A DNA stretch of 64,000 bases, taken from Brachybacterium sp. FME24 (GTDB lineage: Bacteria > Actinomycetota > Actinomycetes > Actinomycetales > Dermabacteraceae). Below the pieces are notes generated by a model. It was not told where the DNA came from. It saw only the letters and a list, made by a program, of their open reading frames with translations, and searched no databases. This document shows positions 42,579 to 50,256 of this stretch, in pieces. The position numbers and the translations under genes are program-made. Each line of letters begins with the position of its first letter. Position 1 is the stretch's first letter. Where the stretch lies: positions 62,001-126,000 of the forward strand of contig NZ_JABUXV010000001.1 in NCBI RefSeq assembly GCF_014897705.1, in the 5' to 3' direction.

Positions 42579-42612
42579 CGAGTGCCCGGGCCGCGCTCGG
42601 CCCGGGCACTCG
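42579..42612. terminator. Terminator of the GMC oxidoreductase operon
   Basis: A perfect 14-base stem (CGAGTGCCCGGGCC / GGCCCGGGCACTCG) with loop GCGCTC, starting 32 bases past the minus-strand oxidoreductase stop. Confidence 0.75.
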
Positions 42613-42644
42613 ACGTGGAGATCAGCGCACCGCGGTGCAGTCGC

Positions 42645-44216
42645 TCAGATCTCGCCCTTCTTCAGCGCCCCGGCAAGATACTCGGCCTGACGGATCGCCA
42701 GGGCCACGATCGTCAGCGTCGGGTTCGCGGCGGCTCCGGTGGTGAACTGCGAGCCGTCGGAGATGAACAGGTTCGGCACGTCGTGGGCTCTGCCCCATTT
42801 GTCGACCACGCCGTCCTCGGGCCGCTCGCTCATGCGGCAGGTGCCGAGGTTGTGCGTGGACGGATACGGCGTGGTGCGGTGAGTGCTCACCGCGCCGACC
42901 GCGTTGTACAGGCGGGTCGCCGCACCGTAGGCGTGCTTGCGCATCGCTCCGTCGTTGGCGTGGTCATCGACGTGCACGTGCGCCGCCGGCAGCCCGTGCT
43001 GGTCGGTCACCGTGGAGTTCAGGGTGACCGCATTGGACTCCTGCGGCATGTCCTCCCCCACCAGCCAGCAGCCGGCGGTGTGCGCATAGGCATCCAGCAG
43101 CTTCGTGAAGTCGGGGCCCCAGGCTCCTGGCTCCACGAAGCTCGCCATGAAGGCGGGGCCCAGGGAGATCGTCTGGATGTAGTAGCCGCCGGCGAAGCCT
43201 CGGGCAGGGTTGTGCACGGACTCGTCGGAGATGTTCCCGGCCATGGTCTCGCCGCGGTACATGTTCACCGGCATGTCGAACTGGGCGTAGACGCTGCCGG
43301 TCATGTGGCGCATGTAGTTGCGACCCACCTGCCCGGAGGAGTTCGCGAGCCCGTCGGGGAACATCGAGGAGGAGCTGAGGTGCAGCAGGCGCGGGGTCTC
43401 GATCGAGTTCCCGGCCACGCACACCACTTTGGCGGCCTGACGGTGCAGGTTGCCGTCCTGGTCGAGGTAGATCACTGCGTTCGCGCGGCCGGTGCGGTCA
43501 TGGAGGATCTGTGCGACATGGGAGTCGGGGCGCAGATCCAGCAGGCCGGTCTCCAGCGCACGCGGGATCTCGCGCACCATGGTCGACCATTTGGACTTGT
43601 TCTTGTCGCCCTGGAAATTGAAGCCGTCCTGGATGGAGGCCGGACGGCCGTCATAGGGCGCGGCGTTCGTGCCGTAGGGGCCGGTCGCGTAGTAGCGATA
43701 ACCGAGCTTCTCGGCTCCAGCTGCGAGCACCTTGTAGTTGTTGTTCGCCGGCAGCGGCGGGCGCCCGCCGCGGTGGGTGGAGCCGATCGCGTCCTCGGCA
43801 CGCGTGTAGTAGGGATCGAGGTCTTCGGAGGAGATCGGCCAATCCAGCAGGCTGGCGCCGTCGATGCGGCCATAGGTGCTGCGCGCCTTGAACTCGTGCG
43901 CCTTGAAGCGCGGTGTCGCCCCGGACCAGTGCGTGGTCGTCCCGCCGACGGCCTTCACGATCCAGGTGGGCAGGTTGGGGAAGTCCTGGGCGATGCGCCA
44001 CGAACCCGAGGTGGTGCGCGCATCGGTCCAGGCCATCTGGTTGAAGGCCTCCCACTCGAGGTTCATGTAGTCCTCATTGCGCAGGTACGGACCGGCTTCG
44101 AGCACGACGCACTCGATGCCCTGCTTGGTCAGCTCGTAGGCGAGGGTGCCGCCACCGGCTCCCGAGCCGATGATGACGACGGTCTCGGTGTCATGGTCGA
44201 TCGTGGTGGTGTTCAT
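42645..44216 (-). CDS. GMC-family FAD oxidoreductase (gluconate/sugar dehydrogenase-like)
   Basis: A 523-residue flavoprotein. The FAD-binding motif VVIIGSGAGGGTLAYELTKQ lies near the N-terminus with LEAG at the end of the second strand. The middle contains VVCVAGNSIETPRLL, and the C-terminus has the GMC/gluconate dehydrogenase pattern STHNLGTCRMS and NLFISDGSQFTTGAAANPT. It likely oxidises a sugar or polyol. Its start overlaps the stop of the small-subunit gene by four bases (ATGA), so the two proteins are made together. No signal peptide is visible. Confidence 0.87.
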   Translation of the reverse strand: MNTTTIDHDTETVVIIGSGAGGGTLAYELTKQGIECVVLEAGPYLRNEDYMNLEWEAFNQMAWTDARTTSGSWRIAQDFPNLPTWIVKAVGGTTTHWSGATPRFKAHEFKARSTYGRIDGASLLDWPISSEDLDPYYTRAEDAIGSTHRGGRPPLPANNNYKVLAAGAEKLGYRYYATGPYGTNAAPYDGRPASIQDGFNFQGDKNKSKWSTMVREIPRALETGLLDLRPDSHVAQILHDRTGRANAVIYLDQDGNLHRQAAKVVCVAGNSIETPRLLHLSSSSMFPDGLANSSGQVGRNYMRHMTGSVYAQFDMPVNMYRGETMAGNISDESVHNPARGFAGGYYIQTISLGPAFMASFVEPGAWGPDFTKLLDAYAHTAGCWLVGEDMPQESNAVTLNSTVTDQHGLPAAHVHVDDHANDGAMRKHAYGAATRLYNAVGAVSTHRTTPYPSTHNLGTCRMSERPEDGVVDKWGRAHDVPNLFISDGSQFTTGAAANPTLTIVALAIRQAEYLAGALKKGEI

Positions 44217-44803
44217 GCTGTGCCCTTCCTTCCGGACCCGGTACGTCCTGCGCGCGCACTGCTCTGCCCGGCCGGGACCGCGGCCCCGCGGGTGCTCGCG
44301 GTGCTGGCGACGGTGGGCAGATCGGAGACGACCTCCTGCAGCGGTTCGCCGTCGTACTCCTCGATCCGCGGCTCGGGCAACCAGTCCAGGTCGTCGAACC
44401 CACGATCGACGTAGCCGCCCTTCTCGAAGGACGGGCCCTCGTAGCCGAGCGCGTCCCACACCTCCTCGTCCTCGTACAGGGTCACCACGACCGTCTGCCG
44501 CACGAAGCCGAAGAAGGTCGTGTGCTGGATCCGCAACAGGAGCGGCAGCGCCTCCTGCGGTGTCAGCTGCGCGAAGCGTCCCTCTGCCAGGCCTTGGAGG
44601 GAATCCAGGCCCTGGGCGAGCTTGACCCGCATCCAGATGCTCTCCGCCGCCTGCTTCCGCACGGTGGCGGCGGCTCGTCCATAGGCGGAGTCCGGAACCC
44701 CTTCGTGCGGGAACGCGGCTTTGATCAGGGCGATCAGGGTGCTCTCGGCCTCTTCGGTTCCTTCGACGTCGTTGACGGTGTCGCTGCTCTGCGATGCGCT
44801 CAT
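44213..44803 (-). CDS. Gluconate 2-dehydrogenase subunit 3-family protein
   Basis: A 196-residue protein similar to the gluconate 2-dehydrogenase subunit 3 family. IALIKAAFPHEGVPDSAYGRA is followed by a helical region and HTTFFGFVRQTVVVTLYEDEEVWDALGYEGPS near residue 125, a typical signature. The C-terminal 40 residues are Ala/Ser/Arg-rich and disordered. In this family the subunit chaperones or anchors the FAD subunit; here no Tat signal is seen, which is unusual. AAGGAGATGTC precedes the ATG at 44803. Confidence 0.8.
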   Translation of the reverse strand: MSASQSSDTVNDVEGTEEAESTLIALIKAAFPHEGVPDSAYGRAAATVRKQAAESIWMRVKLAQGLDSLQGLAEGRFAQLTPQEALPLLLRIQHTTFFGFVRQTVVVTLYEDEEVWDALGYEGPSFEKGGYVDRGFDDLDWLPEPRIEEYDGEPLQEVVSDLPTVASTASTRGAAVPAGQSSARAGRTGSGRKGTA

Positions 44804-44913
44804 GACATCTCCTTCCCACTGCATCATCGACAGTGATGTGAGGCACAACCTAGGACCGGTGTGCGGGGGCGGCAATCAGCGTTATCGCAGGGCGAGAAGG
44901 GGCGTCATCCCGG

Positions 44914-45705
44914 TCAGGCGTGGTGACTGCCGAGGCGATAGGCACGACCGGCACGGGAGGCGCAGGCTCGCACTCGGTCCTCGACGTGACGGATCCGCCC
45001 CTCGTAGGCCGCAACAGGCGCCGAGACCGCGACGGATCCGATGAGCATGCCGTCGTCGGCCTTGATCGAGCCCGCGAGGCAGTCCGTTCCGAGCCGGAAC
45101 TCCTGGTGCTCCCAGGCGATGCCCCGCTCGGCGATCTCGTCGAGCTGCCGGCGCAGCGCCGCAGGATCGGTGAGGGTGCGATCGGTGTGGGCGCGCAGAT
45201 CACCACCGGAGAGGTACGTATCGCGCTCCTCGATCTCCAGAGCGCTGAGCCCGACCTTCCCGAAGGCGGTGGCGTGCGGGCTCTCGTGGAAACCGAATCC
45301 GAGCGGGGACAGCCTCGGGAACTGCGGGGACTCGGAGACATGGACGACGACGAAGTCGGTGCCGCGATGGATGGCCAGGTAGGCGGCCATCCCGAGGTCT
45401 CGATGCATCGCATGCACCTCCTCGCGGACGGCACGCGGGATGCCGAGGTCCTCGTGGAGGCCGACGGCCAGTCGATGCAGCTGGTAACCGAGCGCGAAGC
45501 GCTTCTCCTCCTTGAGGTGGACGAGGTATTCCTCGCGGATCAGCTCCTGCGCGATGCGGTACACCGTCGGCAGCGGTATCGAGGTGGCGTCGGCGATGGC
45601 ACGCGCCGTGCTGCTGCCGCCTGCGGCGACGGCCTCGAGCACGGCGAGCGCGCGGGCGATCTGTCCGGTCGGGGCCTCATCGTCCCGATCGTGCATGACG
45701 GTCAT
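44914..45705 (-). CDS. IclR-family transcriptional regulator
   Basis: A 263-residue IclR-type regulator. An N-terminal winged helix (ALAVLEAVAAGGSSTARAIA, then IPLPTVYRIAQELIREEY) is followed by the effector-binding domain, with FHESPHATAFGKVGLSAL and the FRLGTDCLAGSI region typical of the ligand pocket. It may control the adjacent dehydrogenase operon or the divergent ABM monooxygenase gene. Starts at 45705 or the ATG at 45696 are both possible. The effector is unknown. Confidence 0.9.
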   Translation of the reverse strand: MTVMHDRDDEAPTGQIARALAVLEAVAAGGSSTARAIADATSIPLPTVYRIAQELIREEYLVHLKEEKRFALGYQLHRLAVGLHEDLGIPRAVREEVHAMHRDLGMAAYLAIHRGTDFVVVHVSESPQFPRLSPLGFGFHESPHATAFGKVGLSALEIEERDTYLSGGDLRAHTDRTLTDPAALRRQLDEIAERGIAWEHQEFRLGTDCLAGSIKADDGMLIGSVAVSAPVAAYEGRIRHVEDRVRACASRAGRAYRLGSHHA

Positions 45706-45832
45706 GTGTCCCCCTCATGGTCTGAGCTCATTGTGCCGCAGAAACTGTTCTTGCCTTGCGAGAATCCTCCTACCGCACACAGGGTGAGCAGGGCAGGATG
45801 TGCTCACCATCCCGATCTGAAAGGACCCGACG

Positions 45833-46153
45833 ATGATCCTCATCAACGTGAAGTTCCCGGTGAAGCCCGAATACGCCGAGCAGTGGCCCGAGATCTCCCG
45901 GGAGTTCACCGAGACGACCCTGGCCGAACCGGGCAACCTGTGGTTCGAGTGGTCCCGCAGCGTGAAGGACCCCGACACCTATGTGCTGATCGAGGCGTTC
46001 ACCGACGAGGGCGCCGAGCCCCACGTGAAGTCCGAGCACTTCAAGAAAATGCAGGCGGAGTTCCCGCAGTACCTCACGTCCACCCCGCAGATCATCTCCC
46101 AGCAGATCGACAGCGAGGGCTGGGGCCCGATGGGGGAGATCACCGTCGAGTGA
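45833..46153 (+). CDS. Putative quinol monooxygenase (ABM domain)
   Basis: A 106-residue single ABM (antibiotic biosynthesis monooxygenase) domain: MILINVKFPVKPEYAEQWPE, LAEPGNLWFEWSRSVKDPDT, and a conserved HVKSEHFKKM segment. YgiN-like members oxidise quinols without cofactor. It is divergent from the IclR gene (127-base gap) and may be its target. It converges on the DUF899 gene with only four bases between stops. Confidence 0.82.
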   Translation: MILINVKFPVKPEYAEQWPEISREFTETTLAEPGNLWFEWSRSVKDPDTYVLIEAFTDEGAEPHVKSEHFKKMQAEFPQYLTSTPQIISQQIDSEGWGPMGEITVE

Positions 46154-46157
46154 GGGG

Positions 46158-46928
46158 TCAGCGCCCTCCGCGTCGGCCCGTGGTCGTGACCGGCGTGGCC
46201 CCGGGCCGCCCCCACTGGGGCAGCGGCCGGCTGGTCCCTCCCCCGGTGGGGGTGCCCTCGGCGTCGGTGCGCCAGGTCCAGCAGGCGTGGCGCCCGGCGG
46301 GCCAGCCGTCCGGGACGTCCTCCCAGTCCTCGCCGCGCCCATAGGGCGTCATGTCCAGCAGGCTCATCGAGAAGTTGACCGCCTCGTTGCCGCGTCCGGT
46401 GGTGCGGTAGGTGAGGAAGACCCGGTCGCCGTCGCGCAGGAAGCTCGCCAGGTGCCCCATGTCGCCGCCGATCGGGGCGGGGGCCTCCCGCACCGAGTAC
46501 CAGGGCACGCGGCGGTAGCCCATGAACGTGGTGAAGGGATGGACCTCCTGCCAGAGCCCGGTGGTGAGGACGGCGAGCGAGACGCCATGGGCGTTCAGGT
46601 AGGTCGCGTCGTGGAGATGCCAGGCGGTGGTGGTGCAGCCCTCGCACTGCCCCTGGTGCGGGGCTCCGTCGTGCCACATGTGCTGATAGACCATGAGCCG
46701 GTCCCGCCCCTCGAACAGGGACAGGAACGGCACGGATCCGACGGGACCGGTGACCGGGGTGCTCCCGTCGACTTCCACCATCGGCAGTCGGCGCCGCGCC
46801 GCGGCGATCGCATCGCCTTCGCGGGTGTGCGCCTTCTCCCGGACCAGCAGCTCGTCGCGGGCGGTCTGCCAGGTCTCCAGGTCCACCTCGGGCGGGCGAC
46901 CCGAAGGGTGCGTCGACGGTGTGCTCAT
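46158..46928 (-). CDS. DUF899-family thioredoxin-like protein
   Basis: A 256-residue DUF899-family protein. The N-terminus is WQTARDELLVREKAHTREGD with RRLPMVEVD, and the central region has LFEGRDRLMVYQHMWHDGAP, then QCEGCTTTAWHLHDATYLNA, resembling thioredoxin-like DUF899 members with a C-x-x-C-like pair. Function is unknown. The start overlaps the DHFR-like gene stop by four bases, so they form an operon. The last 45 residues are Gly/Pro/Thr-rich. Confidence 0.82.
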   Translation of the reverse strand: MSTPSTHPSGRPPEVDLETWQTARDELLVREKAHTREGDAIAAARRRLPMVEVDGSTPVTGPVGSVPFLSLFEGRDRLMVYQHMWHDGAPHQGQCEGCTTTAWHLHDATYLNAHGVSLAVLTTGLWQEVHPFTTFMGYRRVPWYSVREAPAPIGGDMGHLASFLRDGDRVFLTYRTTGRGNEAVNFSMSLLDMTPYGRGEDWEDVPDGWPAGRHACWTWRTDAEGTPTGGGTSRPLPQWGRPGATPVTTTGRRGGR

Positions 46929-47611
46929 CGCTCGGCGCTCCCGCCCGTCTCTCCGGCAGGTCCGCTGCGGTCCCACGCGGAGCCGGGCGGCCTGGACAGG
47001 TAAGTCGGCGCGTACTCGAGCAGCTGGAGACCGCCCTCGAAGGTGCGGGCGGCTACGAGGTCGAGGGCGAAGTCCTCGAACTGCTCCCAGATCCTCTCCA
47101 GCCCGGTGCGCCCGGTGACCACCGGGAACAGGATGATGCGGAAGCGGTCCACCAGGCCTGCCTTCATCAGCGAATGGCTGAGCCGGATGCTGCCCGTGGT
47201 GGTCAGCGGTGCGGTCGCAGTGCGCTTCAACTCCCTCACCGTCTCGATCGCATCGGTGCTGATGAGGGTGGAGTTCGGCCAGGTCAGCGGCTCCTCGAGG
47301 GTCGAGGAGAAGACGATCTTCGGGACCTCGGCCATCTGCGCGAAGCTGGCCCGCTCCTCCTCGGAGACGTCGTTCTCCTCGGCCTGCCGGGCCATCTGCG
47401 ACATCAGACGGTAGGTGGTGGCGCCCATCAGCGTGACGGAGTCCGGCTGTTCGCCCAGCCAGGCGAGATACTCGGGGCTCTCGAGCCCCCACCAGCCCGG
47501 CCAGCCCTCGCCGGCGGCGCAGCCGTCGAGGGAGAGGATGAAGTCGACCAGCAGCTCGCCGGCGGCGTTCCCTGCTGGCACATCGGTGTCTGTGGTGCTG
47601 GTATCGCTCAT
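46925..47611 (-). CDS. Dihydrofolate reductase-family (RibD-C-like) protein
   Basis: A 228-residue protein of the DHFR/RibD C-terminal superfamily. Motifs are LLVDFILSLDGCAAGEGW, then DSVTLMGATTYRLMSQMA, KIVFSSTLEEPLTWPNSTLI and LVDRFRIILFPVVTGRTG. The family binds NADPH; most standalone members are uncharacterised and not the essential folate enzyme. The ATG at 47611 is followed by a Thr-rich stretch before the conserved core. It is coupled to the downstream DUF899 gene. Confidence 0.85.
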   Translation of the reverse strand: MSDTSTTDTDVPAGNAAGELLVDFILSLDGCAAGEGWPGWWGLESPEYLAWLGEQPDSVTLMGATTYRLMSQMARQAEENDVSEEERASFAQMAEVPKIVFSSTLEEPLTWPNSTLISTDAIETVRELKRTATAPLTTTGSIRLSHSLMKAGLVDRFRIILFPVVTGRTGLERIWEQFEDFALDLVAARTFEGGLQLLEYAPTYLSRPPGSAWDRSGPAGETGGSAER

Positions 47612-47663
47612 CGGCGATCGCTCCTCGGGATGCCTGCCCGGCGGATGCCGAGGCGGGGTCCAT

Positions 47664-48266
47664 CTACCCAAGCACGGCGGCCGGTCCCCGTCCAGGGCCC
47701 GAGGCGACCGACCGGACGAACCAGCTGCCGTTGCTGCGGGCGAGGATCGGCTCCCCGTCACGGGTCATCAGCACCTGCCAGGGCAGCCCATAGCCCAGCC
47801 CGATCCAGATCGCAGCACCGATCCCCAGCAGCACCACGGAGACCGTGCCGAACCCCTCCGCCTGCAGCCCGACGGCCAGCACGCTGCAGGCGGCGACGAC
47901 CGTGAAGTATCCGAAGGCACTCTCGGGGCTCTTCGCGTCGCGGCGCATCCGGTCACGGTGACGGATCCACCGCGCGATGTAGAGGACGGCCAGCACCGCA
48001 GCGATGAGCACCCCGAGCACCAGCATCACCAGCGCCGCACCATCGGCCCCGGCCGTGCGCACCCCGACCGACACGATCCCGGTCACCATCACCCGAGCGA
48101 AATACCCCGGAGCGAGCCCCGCGAGCGACTGGTCGGCGCGCGCGGCGAGGGTCGGAGCAGTCGTGGTCGAGGAAGGCGCTGCACCACTGTGCGACGGATA
48201 CGGTGACCTGGGGCACCGAGATATGCCTTGCACCCGCCAAACCTTGCACCCAGTGCAACTTGGCAC
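47664..48266 (-). pseudogene. Truncated TDT/TehA-family C4-dicarboxylate or tellurite transporter
   Basis: The frame encodes LAGLAPGYFARVMVTGIVSVG, several hydrophobic helices and LGYGLPWQVLMTRDGEPILA with NGSWFVRSVAS, which match the N-terminal half of actinobacterial TDT (TehA/SLAC1-like) carriers. Family proteins are about 330-400 residues with ten helices. Here similarity stops after about 160 relevant residues and the frame ends in GPGRGPAAVLG, just before the DHFR-like gene. The second half is absent, so the carrier is probably non-functional. The N-terminus is also uncertain: the first start (GTG 48266) overlaps the divergent MFS promoter and its first 45 codons are unlike the family. 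Confidence 0.6.
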
Positions 48267-48273
48267 CTAATCT
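48228..48273 (+). promoter_or_regulatory. MFS exporter promoter with TTGCAC operator repeats
   Basis: A perfect inverted repeat TTGCAC-CCA-GTGCAA (48244-48258) overlaps a promoter with -35 TTGCAC (48244-48249) and -10 TAATCT (48268-48273), spaced by 18 bases. An extra TTGCACCC copy lies at 48228-48235. This layout is typical of TetR- or MarR-type repression of a drug exporter, but no such regulator gene is in the neighbourhood. Confidence 0.6.
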
Positions 48274-48348
48274 CGTGCGCGGCAGCATCAGCCGCGCGAG
48301 GATCGGGGAAGCGGCCTGGCGAGGATCGACAAGAGAGAGGATCCGCCC

Positions 48349-49800
48349 ATGGGTCACACCCGCGACGACACTTCGGAGATGCACGACTCCGCACCGCCGG
48401 CGGCGAACCCCAACCTGGTGATGGCGGTGCTGCTCGCCGGGGCCTTCGTGATCATCCTCAACCAGACCCTGCTGAACACGGCTCTGCCGGCGTTCATGGT
48501 GGACTTCGGCATCACCGCGAACACCGCCCAATGGGTGACCACACTGTTCATGCTGGTCAACGGCATCATGATCCCGGCGACGGCGTTCCTGATCCAGAAG
48601 TTCACCACCCGCACGATGTTCTTCGCCGCGATGGCCATCTTCACGCTGGGGACGGTCATCTGCGCGATCGCCCCGACCTACGGGGTGCTGCTGCTGGGCC
48701 GGGTGGTCCAGGCAGCCAGCGGCGGAATGATCATGCCGCTGATGCAGACGATCCTGTTCGCGATCTTCCCGATCCATAAGCGCGGCACGGCCATGGGCAC
48801 CTTCGGCCTGGTGATCTCCTTCGCCCCCGCGATCGGGCCGACCCTGTCCGGATTCATCGTGGACCACTGGTCGTGGCGGGTGCTGTTCGTGATGATGCTG
48901 CCGATCGCGCTGGGCGCGCTGCTCTTCGCGCACCTCACGCTGAAGAACGTCACCGAGCAGACGAACCCGCGCCTGGACGTGCTCTCGCTGATCCTGTCCA
49001 CCTTCGCCTTCGGCGGGTTGCTGTTCGGCTTCAGCAACGCAGGCAACGTGGGCTGGTCCAGCCTCCAGGTGACCATCCCGCTGATCGTGGGCGTGCTGGC
49101 CCTGGTGTGGTTCGTGCGCCGCCAGCTGCGCCTGGAGGAGCCGCTGCTCGAACTGCGGGTGCTGAGCAACCGCATGTTCACGCTCGGCACCGTACTGGGC
49201 ATGCTGGTGTTCATGGCGATGATCGGCGGGATGCTGATGATCCCGCTGTACATGCAGAACATGAGCGACTTCACCGCCATGGAGTCCGGACTGGTGCTGC
49301 TGCCGGGCGCGCTCATCATGGGCTTCATGTCCCCCGTGACCGGCCGGATCTTCGACCGCTTCGGCGCCTCGGCGCTCGCGATCATCGGCTTCGCCCTGCT
49401 GACGATCACCAGCTTCCTGCTCGCCCGGCTGAGCGTGGACACCACCTTCGCGTACATCGCTGTCGTCAATGCGGTGCGGATGTTCGGCACGGCGATGGTG
49501 ATCATGCCGGTGACCACTGCGGCGTTGAACCAGCTCCCGCAGCGGCTGATCCCGCACGGCGCCGCCGTGAACAATACGATGCGCCAGGTCGCCGCCTCCG
49601 TCGGCACTGGAGTGCTGGTGACGGTGATGACCGCCTCCGCCCGGGATACGGAGGAGTTCGGCATGGCCGGTGCGGTCCACGGCGTGAACGTGGCCTTCAT
49701 CGTGGCCGGCGGCATCTCGATCCTCGGCCTGATCGGCGCCTGCTTCCTGCGCGGCTCACGGCCGCGACAGCCGGAGCCTGAGGCGGCGATGCAGGAGTAG
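48349..49800 (+). CDS. DHA2-family MFS multidrug exporter (EmrB-like)
   Basis: A 483-residue proton-driven exporter with about 14 membrane segments. Family motifs are VIILNQTLLNTALPAF with TANTAQWVTTLFMLVNGIMIPATAF (motif D1 region), LGRVVQAASGGMIMPLMQT and the motif C region FAPAIGPTLSGFIVDHWSWR. DHA2 members export drugs, dyes or toxic metabolites. A strong promoter with an operator-like repeat lies upstream, so expression is probably inducible. The substrate is not predictable. Confidence 0.9.
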   Translation: MGHTRDDTSEMHDSAPPAANPNLVMAVLLAGAFVIILNQTLLNTALPAFMVDFGITANTAQWVTTLFMLVNGIMIPATAFLIQKFTTRTMFFAAMAIFTLGTVICAIAPTYGVLLLGRVVQAASGGMIMPLMQTILFAIFPIHKRGTAMGTFGLVISFAPAIGPTLSGFIVDHWSWRVLFVMMLPIALGALLFAHLTLKNVTEQTNPRLDVLSLILSTFAFGGLLFGFSNAGNVGWSSLQVTIPLIVGVLALVWFVRRQLRLEEPLLELRVLSNRMFTLGTVLGMLVFMAMIGGMLMIPLYMQNMSDFTAMESGLVLLPGALIMGFMSPVTGRIFDRFGASALAIIGFALLTITSFLLARLSVDTTFAYIAVVNAVRMFGTAMVIMPVTTAALNQLPQRLIPHGAAVNNTMRQVAASVGTGVLVTVMTASARDTEEFGMAGAVHGVNVAFIVAGGISILGLIGACFLRGSRPRQPEPEAAMQE

Positions 49801-50256
49801 TCCGCGGCCTCCGAGCGGTCCCCTGCTCTCCGGAACTCTCCTCGAGGTGCTCTCGATCGGCAACCGGCCCGAGGCGGAGGCCGTGGTGCTCCACCGCATC
49901 CGCTTCACGGCGCTGGTCCGCGAGGAGCTGCACGTCTGAGCCCACCCGCTCGCTCACCGGCAATCCTGCCGGCGTCCACGGACCCGAGGCGGAGCAGGGA
50001 ACCTGGACACCTGGTGCAGTGCAGGTCACACTGGACGCACCCTGCGCGAGAGGACGACGTCGTCCCTCTCGGACCCCGTGGGTGACTGCTGGGTCACCTC
50101 TCCTGCTCCCCATTGGCCTCGCAACCCGATCGCTCCTAAGGTCGAAGGGCCTGCGACCTGGGGATGGACCCGGTCGTCGGCTCCGATCCCGCTGACGGGT
50201 CCGTTCGTCCGTGCGAGCCGGCCCGCTCCGCTCGCACGTCGAACGAAAGGACCGTG
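49801..50256. other. Intergenic region with hairpin, operator-like repeat and betT promoter
   Basis: This 456-base gap contains an in-frame coding-looking fragment at about 49819-49941 (reads GTLLEVLSIGNRPEAEAVV, then ends in a stop after REELHV), which may be the tail of a lost gene. A 24-base inverted repeat centred on GGACGACGTCGTCC (50047-50071) is followed by GGTGAC-N6-GTCACC (50081-50098). A promoter with -35 TTGGCC (50113-50118), an 18-base spacer and -10 TAAGGT (50137-50142) is the likely betT promoter. Confidence 0.5.
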
